A stretch of 64,000 bases of DNA from Nitrospiraceae bacterium (GTDB taxonomy: Bacteria > Nitrospirota > Nitrospiria > Nitrospirales > Nitrospiraceae): NCBI GenBank assembly GCA_009692155.1, contig SHZW01000011.1, positions 1 through 64,000 of the forward strand. The letters run 5' to 3'. The translations under genes and the position numbers were made by a program. Position 1 is the first letter of the stretch. Each line of letters starts with the position of its first letter. This document shows, one piece after another, positions 35,014 to 43,209 of this stretch. Below the pieces are notes generated by a model. That model saw only the letters and a program-made list of their open reading frames with translations. It was not told the DNA's origin and did no database searches.

Positions 35014-35502
35014 ATGCCGTCTCTGGATCAGATCCGCTCCTCTCTCAAGCAACTTCTTCATCTCAAGGAGTCGCCACACCGGACCGCGCTGGCCTTTGCC
35101 GTCGGAACGTTCATCGCCTTTTCACCAACCTATGGTCTGCACACACTCAGCGTCCTGGTCTGCGCCTGGGCTTTTCGCCTGAACGTCGTGGCTCTCATGG
35201 TGGGCTCTCTGATCAATAACCCGTGGACGCTCGTGCCCATTTTGGGCGCGAGCATCTGGACCGGCGTCCAGCTGACAGGCCTGCCTGAAGTGCCTTCCGC
35301 CAATTGGGCGGACCTGAGCATGATGGCTTTCTACGAGCAGGTCAAACCCTATGCGGCTCCGTTCTTACTGGGCGGGTTCGTCCTGAGCGCGATCGGCGCC
35401 GTCGTCAGTTATCCGATCGCCCATATGGCGATCACCGCGCAGCGCGGACGCCGGACTCAGACCGAAACAGAGCAATTGCCACCCGAGACCGGCCTGGGCT
35501 AA
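35014..35502 (+). CDS. DUF2062 membrane protein
   Basis: 162 residues from ATG 35014, just after thiL. The earlier in-frame ATG lies within thiL. Family features are FAVGTFIAFSPTYGLHTLSVLVCAWAFRLN and SLINNPWTLVPI, with three predicted membrane helices. Function unknown; the family often neighbours envelope or lipid genes. Confidence 0.78.
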   Translation: MPSLDQIRSSLKQLLHLKESPHRTALAFAVGTFIAFSPTYGLHTLSVLVCAWAFRLNVVALMVGSLINNPWTLVPILGASIWTGVQLTGLPEVPSANWADLSMMAFYEQVKPYAAPFLLGGFVLSAIGAVVSYPIAHMAITAQRGRRTQTETEQLPPETGLG

Positions 35503-35503
35503 G

Positions 35504-36952
35504 ATGCCCATGGAAATTCGCCGCTTGATGGACACCACCGCAACACGACTCAGCGCCCCCTACGACGGATCGGCCCTCATCGCCGACCCCATCCACGAAT
35601 ACATTACCTTCACGGTTCCCTATTCCGACCACGACCCGTCGGAAAAGACGGAAAAGGATCTCATCGACTCGGCCTGGGTTCAGCGGCTTCGCTATATCTA
35701 CCAGCTCCAGAGCGCGCGCTGGGTCTATCCCTCAGCCGAACACAGCCGCTTTCAGCACTCCCTGGGCGTGATGCACGTCGCCGGGCGGTTTGCGCGCCAC
35801 CTCTATCCCTCGCTTGCCAAAGTGATCCCGGATCTTCCCTCCCTGCCCTATGTCGAAGAACTCCTGCGCATCACAGCCCTTCTTCATGACATTGGCCACG
35901 GTCCGTTCTGCCATTTTTTCGACGAAAATTTTCTGGAACAGTTCGGGCTGACCCACGAACGCATCGGGCAAGTCATCATTCGCGAACATCTCGGCAAGAT
36001 CATTCGTAAAATCCGCCGAAGCCCTCACGGCTCCTTCAATCCCGGCGAACAGTTGGATCCCGACCACATTGCATTCCTCATTCTCAAGGATCCCGAGAAG
36101 GACAGCGGCCGCTATCCCAAATGGCTGGCCTTTCTCCAGCCGGTGATCGGCGGCATTTATACCGCCGACAACCTGGACTATGTCCTGCGGGATTCGTACA
36201 TGTGCGGCGTGGCCGTCGGGCCGGTGGATCTCACGCGCCTCATCCACTACACGCTCATGACCCCGAAAGGACTCACCATCCACCGGACCGGCCTCCCTGC
36301 ACTGCAGATGTTTTTGAACACCAGGCTGTACCTCTACTCCAACGTGTACTACCACCGGACGACCCGGGCCATCGACATCCACCTGCGGGAAATCTTCGGC
36401 GACACCATGGCATTCCTCTTCCCGAACAATCCCCTGGATCACATGGACGACTACCTGCATCTCACCGACTGGTCGCTGATGGAAACCGTCCGGCGGTGGC
36501 CTCAGGACAGGAGCGAGAACAAGCGGAGGCTGGGGAAGGAATGGGCGCGCATCCTCGGGCGGGACGTGAAGTGGAAGATGGCGTATAGCGCATTCCTGCC
36601 GACGCGGGGGGACGAACGGGGCCGCACCTTCATGGACCGGCACACGATCGAATCTCGCATCCGGAAGGCCCTGCCTCCGAGCTTGCAGAAGCTGCAGTTC
36701 CGCGTGGATATGGCCAACCAGGATCCCCGCCCGATCAATCTACTCAATATGGGCGAGTTTCAAATCTACGTGTACGACCCCGCCACGCAGACCGTCTCCA
36801 AGGAGGCGCTGAAAGAGTTTTTCGATTATTTGCCGGCGAGAATCGTGCAATTCCGGATCTTCGCCAAGGATCACCGCGCCGACGCCGAATTGGCCCGCGT
36901 CGCCGAAAAGGTGATCGCCTCGGACGGCCACAGCATCAAGACCAATGTCTAG
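35504..36952 (+). CDS. HD-domain phosphohydrolase (dNTPase-like)
   Basis: 482 residues. The metal-binding HD motif is split as RFQHSLGVMHVAG, LLHDIGHGPFCHFFDE and ADNLDYVLRD, matching the SAMHD1/YwfO-like group of dNTP triphosphohydrolases. The C-terminal 200 residues form the family's helical lobe. It probably hydrolyses nucleoside triphosphates; substrate not determined. It begins one base after the DUF2062 stop and converges on the Slp lipoprotein gene. Confidence 0.82.
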   Translation: MPMEIRRLMDTTATRLSAPYDGSALIADPIHEYITFTVPYSDHDPSEKTEKDLIDSAWVQRLRYIYQLQSARWVYPSAEHSRFQHSLGVMHVAGRFARHLYPSLAKVIPDLPSLPYVEELLRITALLHDIGHGPFCHFFDENFLEQFGLTHERIGQVIIREHLGKIIRKIRRSPHGSFNPGEQLDPDHIAFLILKDPEKDSGRYPKWLAFLQPVIGGIYTADNLDYVLRDSYMCGVAVGPVDLTRLIHYTLMTPKGLTIHRTGLPALQMFLNTRLYLYSNVYYHRTTRAIDIHLREIFGDTMAFLFPNNPLDHMDDYLHLTDWSLMETVRRWPQDRSENKRRLGKEWARILGRDVKWKMAYSAFLPTRGDERGRTFMDRHTIESRIRKALPPSLQKLQFRVDMANQDPRPINLLNMGEFQIYVYDPATQTVSKEALKEFFDYLPARIVQFRIFAKDHRADAELARVAEKVIASDGHSIKTNV

Positions 36953-36960
36953 GCAGGCCA

Positions 36961-36983
36961 CGCCAGCCTGTCAGGGACTGGCG
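36961..36983 (+). terminator. Hairpin terminator candidate between convergent genes
   Basis: CGCCAG (36961-36966) pairs with CTGGCG (36978-36983), and the inner CCTG/CAGG can extend the stem; TTCTTCT follows. It lies after the HD gene and overlaps the end of the convergent lipoprotein gene. The T tract is imperfect. Confidence 0.45.
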
Positions 36984-37558
36984 TTCTTCTGAAGCGGTTT
37001 GGGCGCCGACTCCCGCACGGGACCCCTGTCGGCTTCCTCATGAATCCCGTACCCTCCCATCCGTTTGTCCCATCCGCGAAGATAGAGCGCGGACAACACC
37101 ACCCCCTCGTCGACAGCATGCTGCTCTTGAGCGGCTTGCCCAGCCAGCACCCGGCCCACCACCGTCACGCGGGCCCAGTGTTGATAGTCATTGGGAAGAT
37201 CTTTGTTCCAGACCATGACCCAGTAATACCCGGCCTCAGGCCCTTCGTTGGTGATGGGAATGTGCGGCACGTAATCCGCATCGAGCGGGCGATTCTTGAT
37301 ATGGAGCCAGACGCGATTGTCACCCGACTTGTGATCCACGATTACACCGCCGAGAATCACCACTTTCCCCTGATACTCGGCGTGCCGCTTCGACAACGCC
37401 GTCAGCGTGACATCTGGCTCCGCCTGTTTGATGTACTGGCTTGGGATCGGACCGCCGCACGCGACGAGTCCGCACGACAGGACAGCGGCGAGGAAACCCA
37501 GACCTCCGAATCGAACACCGCAGGCACGACGAACACCCCGAAAAGAACTGGCTCTCAT
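36971..37558 (-). CDS. Slp-family outer-membrane lipoprotein
   Basis: 195 residues from ATG 37558, chosen because AAGGAG lies eight bases upstream; an ATG 27 bases earlier lacks one. A signal peptide ends in the lipobox LVAC (Cys about residue 33), followed by GGPIPSQYIKQAEPDVTLTAL and YQGKVVILGGVIVDHKSGD, which fit the Slp/YeaY family of lipid-anchored proteins with an OB-like fold. Role unknown. Downstream of the M23 gene by about 30 bases. Confidence 0.78.
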   Translation of the reverse strand: MRASSFRGVRRACGVRFGGLGFLAAVLSCGLVACGGPIPSQYIKQAEPDVTLTALSKRHAEYQGKVVILGGVIVDHKSGDNRVWLHIKNRPLDADYVPHIPITNEGPEAGYYWVMVWNKDLPNDYQHWARVTVVGRVLAGQAAQEQHAVDEGVVLSALYLRGWDKRMGGYGIHEEADRGPVRESAPKPLQKNASP

Positions 37559-37588
37559 GAACGAGACTCCTTCCTTCGCACGCACGCT

Positions 37589-38536
37589 CTAGCGTGAGAC
37601 CTGCCTGGCACCATCCAGCGAAAGCTTCATCAGTGAATAGGGATTCACGCGGGCGCCATTGATCCGAACCCCGAGATGCAAATGCGGACCGGTCGCGCGG
37701 CCGGTCGCCCCGACTTTGCCGATCGCCTGCCCCTGCTTGACCATCTCGCCGTCCTGCACCAGCACTTCCGAGAGATGGAAATACATGGAATAAAGACCGA
37801 GCCCATGATCCACAAATACGCCCTTGCCGGAAAAGAAATGGTCGACGGTGAGCTGCGCGATCCCGCCGTTCATCGCCACCACCGTGGTTCCCAACGGCGC
37901 AGAGATATCCTCTCCGTTGTGGGGGCTCCGAGCCTGGCCATTGATCACCCGCGTGCGACCAAAGGCGCCCGCCGTCTCACCCTGCACCGGTTCGACAAAC
38001 GGCCCGTCCCACAACCGCTCACGCGACACGCCTTGGAGCACAGCTGTCACCCGCTCCTGCTCCGTTTTCGCGCGAACGAGATTCTCGTCGTCCAAATCGA
38101 CTTTTTCGCTCGGCAGCGTCAGGTGCTGGACGGGATATTTCTCCTTCAGCACCAGAACGCTGTAACTCAGGCGCCGCGCCGCATTGCGCTCGCGAACCTC
38201 CACCGTGAGTTCGTGCATGCCCGGCTTGTCCTGCATGTCGATGCCAAGCAACCCTATGACCCTGTCGGAGCGTCCATCCGAAGCCGTGAAGAACGGAATC
38301 GTGCGGCCGAGGAACCGCCCCGTCACGTCGGTCGCGCGGCTGCCGGTTCGTACCTGGACGAGCAGCACCTGCCCCTGCTTCCCGCTGTACTGTCCATCGG
38401 CTCCCTGGATCTCGTGCGGGGCGTTCGGAAACAGGTCGACAGGAAACACACTGGCCAGCAGAATCACAGCCATCATCGCCCAGACATGCATTCGGCCCCG
38501 CCTGATGACCGTGTTGGGATAGATCACATTTCTCAT
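37589..38536 (-). CDS. Secreted M23 (LytM) metallopeptidase
   Basis: 315 residues. A hydrophobic signal segment (HVWAMMAVILLASVF) follows the start. A middle beta domain precedes the LytM domain, which keeps all zinc and catalytic residues: the HNGED (H-x3-D), the FHLS and the GPHLHLG motifs. It should cut peptidoglycan cross-bridges. The ATG at 38536 overlaps the stop of the pafA-tail remnant as ATGA; an alternative ATG at 38491 has a weak AGGCGG site and gives a cleaner signal peptide. Confidence 0.85.
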   Translation of the reverse strand: MRNVIYPNTVIRRGRMHVWAMMAVILLASVFPVDLFPNAPHEIQGADGQYSGKQGQVLLVQVRTGSRATDVTGRFLGRTIPFFTASDGRSDRVIGLLGIDMQDKPGMHELTVEVRERNAARRLSYSVLVLKEKYPVQHLTLPSEKVDLDDENLVRAKTEQERVTAVLQGVSRERLWDGPFVEPVQGETAGAFGRTRVINGQARSPHNGEDISAPLGTTVVAMNGGIAQLTVDHFFSGKGVFVDHGLGLYSMYFHLSEVLVQDGEMVKQGQAIGKVGATGRATGPHLHLGVRINGARVNPYSLMKLSLDGARQVSR

Positions 38537-38632
38537 CGGTAGAACCGTGGACTGGCTACCTGAGAGACTAATTCTCCCACGCGTCTATTGACAGTACGAA
38601 AGGAATCCATGCAGAGCATCGTCTTTTCCCAA
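38532..38632 (-). pseudogene. Remnant of a second pafA 3' end
   Basis: About 100 bases match the end of pafA (38684-38784), with roughly 85% identity. In frame it encodes LCMDSF, VNRRV, ELVSQVA and PRFYR then TGA, against LCMDPF, VNRRV, ELVSQVA and PRFYR in the full gene. Upstream of this stretch (38633-38683) similarity ends. The remnant stop overlaps the M23 start codon. The two copies start 152 bases apart. Confidence 0.88.
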
Positions 38633-38684
38633 GGGCAGTTCGCCCAGGCATATCCCTTACAGACGTTCTGTCGATTTGACCCGC

Positions 38685-40061
38685 TCATCGGTAGAACCGT
38701 GGACCGGCCACTTGGGAGACTAATTCTTCCACGCGTCTATTGACCGAGCTGAACGGATCCATGCAGAGGATCGTCTCCTCCCAATAACCGTTGAGCTTGA
38801 GATAGGTCCAATCCACCGTGTACGACCGATTCTTGGCCCTGGCGAACCGGATGAAATCCCCGCGCACTTTGGCGCGCGTCGTTTGTGGCGGAACGGACAT
38901 CGCCGCCTGGATCGCTTCTTCCTCCACCGCCCGTTCGACAAGTCCGCGCGACTCCATCAGGTAGTAGAGTCCGCGCGTCCGCTTGACGTCGTGATACTGG
39001 AGATCCATGAGAAACACTTTAGGATCGTCCCAGTTGCATCCTTTTTTATCCACATACGACTGAAGCAGCAGGCGCTTGCTCACCCAATCGACTTCGCGGG
39101 TCAATTGAGACGGATCGTCATCCAACTGATCCACGAGCCGCCCCCATTTGTCGAGCACATCTTCCAGAACCGGATCGTGCGGCTGCGTCTCCAGATACTC
39201 GCTCGCCCGTTCCCAATAGATCCGCTGAATTTCGATCGCGCTCATCTGCCGGCCGTCGTCCAGCTTGACCTTTTTCTTCAACGTCGGGTCGCGCGAGATT
39301 TCACGAATCGCCTTGACCGGATCCTCCAGCTCCATCCCGGCGACGGTGAACCCGTCTTCCACCATCGAGAGCACAAGCGACGCCGTGCCGACCTTCAGAT
39401 AGGTGGCGTACTCGGACATGTTGGAGTCTCCGACGATGATGTGAAGCCTCCGGTACCTCTCCGCATCCGCATGCGGTTCGTCGCGTGTATTGATGATGCT
39501 GCGGGAGGACGTCGTGGAGGACGACGTTTTTTCATGAATGTGCTGCGCCCGCTGCGAGATGAAATACTGCGGCTTGCCCGATACCTTGAGCACCTTCCCC
39601 GCCCCCGCGAAAATCTGACGGGTCACGAAAAATGGGATCAGCTGTTCGGTCACCTTCCAGAAATCCACGTCCCGGCGCATGAGGTAATTTTCATGGCAAC
39701 CGTAGGTATTGCCCAGCGAATCCGTGTTGTTCTTGAAAATATAAATTTCCCCTGACAGCCCCTCCTCCCGCAAGCGTTCTTCCGCCGCCGGAAGGCAGGC
39801 TTCCAGCAGCCGCTCCCCCGCCTTGTCATGGATCACGAGATCCGTGATGTTGTCGCATTCAGGCGTGGAGTATTCGGGATGACAGCCGGTGTCCTGATAG
39901 AACCGGGCACCGTTGACGAGAAACGCGTTGGACGGCCAGCTGTTGGGGATCAGGCCTTCGAAGATATAGCCCAGCACCTTCTCCATCGGAAGATAGATGC
40001 GTCCGTTCGGAGAGAAAATCAGCCCGTATTCGTTTTCGAGGCCGAAGATTCTCGGTTTCAT
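38685..40061 (-). CDS. pafA: Pup-protein ligase PafA
   Basis: 458 residues from ATG 40061 (MKPRIFGLENEYGL). The glutamine-synthetase-like fold keeps the ATP-site ENEYG and the catalytic HPEYSTPECD (Asp after PEC, typical of PafA; Dop has another residue there). YLKVGTASLVLSMVEDG, RDEPHAD and the C-terminal VDWTYLKLNGYWEE also fit. It joins a Pup-like modifier to substrate lysines for the proteasome. It lies 86 bases after prcA, with nothing coding between. Confidence 0.9.
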   Translation of the reverse strand: MKPRIFGLENEYGLIFSPNGRIYLPMEKVLGYIFEGLIPNSWPSNAFLVNGARFYQDTGCHPEYSTPECDNITDLVIHDKAGERLLEACLPAAEERLREEGLSGEIYIFKNNTDSLGNTYGCHENYLMRRDVDFWKVTEQLIPFFVTRQIFAGAGKVLKVSGKPQYFISQRAQHIHEKTSSSTTSSRSIINTRDEPHADAERYRRLHIIVGDSNMSEYATYLKVGTASLVLSMVEDGFTVAGMELEDPVKAIREISRDPTLKKKVKLDDGRQMSAIEIQRIYWERASEYLETQPHDPVLEDVLDKWGRLVDQLDDDPSQLTREVDWVSKRLLLQSYVDKKGCNWDDPKVFLMDLQYHDVKRTRGLYYLMESRGLVERAVEEEAIQAAMSVPPQTTRAKVRGDFIRFARAKNRSYTVDWTYLKLNGYWEETILCMDPFSSVNRRVEELVSQVAGPRFYR

Positions 40062-40147
40062 AAGTGTGCCCCGAGTGGCCGAGGGAATAAAACCAGCATA
40101 CACCCGCCCGACATCTTCTTCAACACCGCGGGAATATGGAAGATTAC

Positions 40148-40828
40148 TCAGGCGAGTATCTGGCGGACTTCGGAAGCGGGCACGCGGCGAAACTTGCGGC
40201 CGGCGCGGCCGCGGGCAAGCACGGCGACTTCGAGCCCTTCCAGCGGGAGCTTCTGGCTGGTCACATGCTCCAGCGCATGCAGGCAGAGCGACACCGCATC
40301 TTTCAGAGACGACATCTCCTTGTACCGTTCTTTCAGAACAATCTGGACCGCTTCGGACTTCCCGCCGATCACGGCATATCCGTGCTCGTCAAAGATACTG
40401 CCGTCGAAGGAGATCCGATAGATCTCGTTGGAACGTCCATTGTCTCCCACCTGCACGACCAGCATTTCCACTTCCAGCGGCTTCAGCTCCTGGCTGAAAA
40501 CGGTGCCCACGGTCTGCGAATAGGCGTTCGCCAGCGATCGCGCCGTCACATCTTCACGGCTGTACATGAACCCCTTCAGATCGGCGTGGCGAATGCCGGC
40601 CTTGCGCAGGTTTTCGAACTCGCTGTACTTGCCGGCCCCCGAAAGCGCGATGTTGTCGTAGACCTCTGAAATTTTGTACAGGGACGCGCTGGGGTTGTCC
40701 GCCACCAACAGCACGCCATCCTGATACTCCATGGCGATAATAGAGCGGCCTTTGGCAATACCCTTTTTGGCGTACTCCGCCTTATCCTGCATCACCTGTT
40801 CGGGCGAAACGTAATAGGGCAGCGGCAT
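40148..40828 (-). CDS. prcA: Proteasome alpha subunit
   Basis: 226 residues from ATG 40828, one base after the prcB stop. The frame extends upstream but only antisense to prcB. MPLPYYVSPEQVMQDKAEYAKKGIAKGRSI is the actinobacterial-type alpha start, including the gating segment and the H0 helix. It lacks a catalytic Thr and forms the outer rings of the 20S core that dock Mpa. It is slightly shorter than the mycobacterial protein. Confidence 0.92.
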   Translation of the reverse strand: MPLPYYVSPEQVMQDKAEYAKKGIAKGRSIIAMEYQDGVLLVADNPSASLYKISEVYDNIALSGAGKYSEFENLRKAGIRHADLKGFMYSREDVTARSLANAYSQTVGTVFSQELKPLEVEMLVVQVGDNGRSNEIYRISFDGSIFDEHGYAVIGGKSEAVQIVLKERYKEMSSLKDAVSLCLHALEHVTSQKLPLEGLEVAVLARGRAGRKFRRVPASEVRQILA

Positions 40829-40829
40829 G

Positions 40830-41657
40830 TCAGCGCTCCTTCGTGCGCACGTCGCGCAACGCCGCGTAGACCGACTGAACACGCGACTCCTCGACATCCG
40901 CGATCCCGGCAGCCGCAACGACCTTGGCGGTCGGATAGATGCCCCGCACGAAATCCGGCCCGCCGGTTCCGACGTCCTCATCCGCCGCCGTGTACAGAGC
41001 GCGCAAAGCGATATTCAGCGCATCCTGCTCGGACAAGTCCTTGCGGAAATGCTCGCGCATGGAGTTGCGGGCATCCTTCCCGCCAGACCCGATGGCATGA
41101 TAATCCGACTCCTCGTACCGGCCGCCGGTAATGTCGTATTTGTAAATCCGCCCCTCGTCCCGCTTGCCGTCATAGCCGACGTAAATCGGCAGGACGACGA
41201 GTCCCTGAAACACCATCGGCAGGTTGGCTTTCACCATTTGGCCCAGCTTGTTCGCCTTGCCCTCGCACGAAAGCGGCACCCCCTCGAGCTTTTCGTAGTG
41301 CTCCAGCTCAGTCTGGAACAGCCTGGCCATTTCGATGCAGGGCCCTGCGGCGCCGGCAATAGCCATCGCCGAATGCTCATCGATTTTAAAGACCTTTTCA
41401 ATGCGGCGATCAGCGATCTGAAATCCCTCCGTGGCCCGGCGGTCGCCTGCAATCACGACGCCTCCACGATACTTGATCGCCAGTACGGTCGTCCCGTGGG
41501 TGACCGGCGGCGCCGCCGCGTTCCGATACTCGTCGGGGACGGTCCCTGAAGACGCCGGCCCGTGCCCCCCGCGCCCGGATGGCGTGAGATCGGGACGATG
41601 TTGAACGAGATAGTCAAAAAAGCTCGAATTGTGATACTCGTCAGAAAAAAGCGGCAC
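40830..41657 (-). CDS. prcB: Proteasome beta subunit
   Basis: 275 residues from GTG 41657. A longer frame begins at 41684 but an AAGGAG site falls inside it, ten bases before this GTG. A propeptide of 55 residues ends THG, and the mature protein would begin TTVLAIKYRGGVVIAGDRRATEG with the nucleophilic Thr56. GSGGKDARNSM is the family's late motif. It forms the two inner catalytic rings. Confidence 0.92.
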   Translation of the reverse strand: MPLFSDEYHNSSFFDYLVQHRPDLTPSGRGGHGPASSGTVPDEYRNAAAPPVTHGTTVLAIKYRGGVVIAGDRRATEGFQIADRRIEKVFKIDEHSAMAIAGAAGPCIEMARLFQTELEHYEKLEGVPLSCEGKANKLGQMVKANLPMVFQGLVVLPIYVGYDGKRDEGRIYKYDITGGRYEESDYHAIGSGGKDARNSMREHFRKDLSEQDALNIALRALYTAADEDVGTGGPDFVRGIYPTAKVVAAAGIADVEESRVQSVYAALRDVRTKER

Positions 41658-41667
41658 GTGTCGTCGT

Positions 41668-41673
41668 CTCCTT
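41668..41673 (-). promoter_or_regulatory. Ribosome-binding site deciding the prcB start
   Basis: AAGGAG on the minus strand, ten bases before GTG 41657. It argues against the earlier GTG at 41684, which would place this site within the coding sequence and has no such motif. Confidence 0.6.
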
Positions 41674-41704
41674 AGGAAAGGCACACCTTCGGCTCACGCC
41701 TGCA

Positions 41705-43180
41705 TCAGGCGGTCAGTTTGGCGAGCAGCGACTCCGCCGACTCCGATGCCTCCAGCAATTCACGCGTCAGCGATTCCGTCCCGCGCAACGGATCCATCAA
41801 GGGAATTTTTTTGATGGTGGTGTTCCCCACATCAAACAGCACCGACGTCCAGCTGGCCCCATAAATGGATCGGGGATACCGCATGAGGCACTGCCCGCGA
41901 AAATAGGCCCGCGTATCCGGCGGCGGCAGCCGGCCGGCCCGTTCGATCTCGCTGTCCTGCAACAGCCGGTCGATTCGATTGCCGCGCTCCAGCGTGTAGT
42001 ACAACCCTTTATCGGGACGGATGTCGTGGTATTGCAAGTCGAGCATCGCAACCCGTGGATCGTCCCAGCCGCACCCTTTGCGCTCCATGTACGACCGGAT
42101 CATCTGGCGTTTCGCCACCCAATCCAGCTCGCGCACGAGCAGCATCGGGTCCTGTTCGAGCTTGTCGAGCACCTCTTCCCATCGCACCAGAATGTCCTTG
42201 GTAATCTGATCCAATTCGTGGCACGCATAAAAATCCATCGCTGTTTTCAAATATACCCTCTGGACGCCGATGGCCGAGGTCGACCGCCCTCCGGCCAGTT
42301 TCAGAGACCGTTTCACATCGAGATCCCTCGACACCTCTTTGAGCGCCTGCACCGGGTCCTCGAGCTCGATCTTCGGAAACTCCGCGCCGGCCTCGATCAT
42401 CCCCAACACCACCGCCAGCGTGCCGACCTTGAGATAGGTGGAGACCTCCGCCATGTTGGCGTCGCCCACGATCACGTGAAGCCGGCGATACTTTGAAAAA
42501 TCGGCATGCGGTTCGTCGCGGGCATTGATGATCGGCCGCTTCACCATGGTATTGAGATCGACCAGACATTCGAAGAAATCGGCTCGCTGGGAAATCTGAT
42601 ACTCGGCGGGGTTCGTCTGATTCTCCGCCCCGACTTTTCCCGCCCCGGCGTAAATCGGACGCGTCACCAGAAACGGCAGCAGGACCTGTATCAGACGGTC
42701 GAAAGACACCGAGCGGGACAACAGATAATTCTCGTGATATCCGTAGCTGTTCCCCTTGCCGTCAGAATTGTTCTTGTAGAGAAGAAACTGCTCGTTGCCG
42801 CGGGTTTGGGACATCGCGCGCAGGCAGGCGGCAAGAATGCGCTCCCCGGCGCGCTCGAAGGCGACCACTTGCCGCGGGTTCGTGCATTCCGGCGTGGAAT
42901 ATTCCGGATGCGCACCGTCCACATACAGTCGCCCGCCGTTGGCCAGGGGCTTGTTCAGCAGCCGGTTGTATTCGGGGCCCGGCCGCTCGCGCTCGCCATC
43001 AACTTCGAAGCCACGGGCGTCCAGAAGCGGATTCTCGTTTTCGTAATCCCAGATCGCCTGCGGCGCCGGCAGCGCCGGGCACTGCCCGATCAGTTGCAAC
43101 GAATGCGCAACCGGGTCCAGCGACTCGACGTTCCTGGCGGCGATTCCAAATTCCGTTTCTGTTCCAATGACACGTACCAC
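41705..43180 (-). CDS. dop: Depupylase/deamidase Dop
   Basis: 491 residues of the PafA/Dop fold: VRVIGTETEFGIAARN, then GAHPEYSTPECTNPRQVV (Thr after PEC, unlike PafA), YGYHENYLLSR, NARDEPHAD and WTSVLFDVGNTT. Dop is longer than PafA, as here. It deamidates the C-terminal Gln of Pup and removes Pup from substrates. It follows mpa with a 29-base gap; the 47-base gap to prcB cannot hold a modifier gene. Confidence 0.88.
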   Translation of the reverse strand: MVRVIGTETEFGIAARNVESLDPVAHSLQLIGQCPALPAPQAIWDYENENPLLDARGFEVDGERERPGPEYNRLLNKPLANGGRLYVDGAHPEYSTPECTNPRQVVAFERAGERILAACLRAMSQTRGNEQFLLYKNNSDGKGNSYGYHENYLLSRSVSFDRLIQVLLPFLVTRPIYAGAGKVGAENQTNPAEYQISQRADFFECLVDLNTMVKRPIINARDEPHADFSKYRRLHVIVGDANMAEVSTYLKVGTLAVVLGMIEAGAEFPKIELEDPVQALKEVSRDLDVKRSLKLAGGRSTSAIGVQRVYLKTAMDFYACHELDQITKDILVRWEEVLDKLEQDPMLLVRELDWVAKRQMIRSYMERKGCGWDDPRVAMLDLQYHDIRPDKGLYYTLERGNRIDRLLQDSEIERAGRLPPPDTRAYFRGQCLMRYPRSIYGASWTSVLFDVGNTTIKKIPLMDPLRGTESLTRELLEASESAESLLAKLTA

Positions 43181-43209
43181 GCTGGCGGTCTCCGTTCCGT
43201 CCCTCGACC

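Noticed and set aside
37589-38536. pafA remnant as a real small protein
   Set aside because: It matches the pafA end only, has no start codon with a ribosome site, and similarity stops abruptly at 38632.
41642-41705. pup/UBact gene between dop and prcB
   Set aside because: Only 47 bases are free; no frame ends in Gly-Gly-Gln/Glu or in an Arg-Gln-Arg-type tail.
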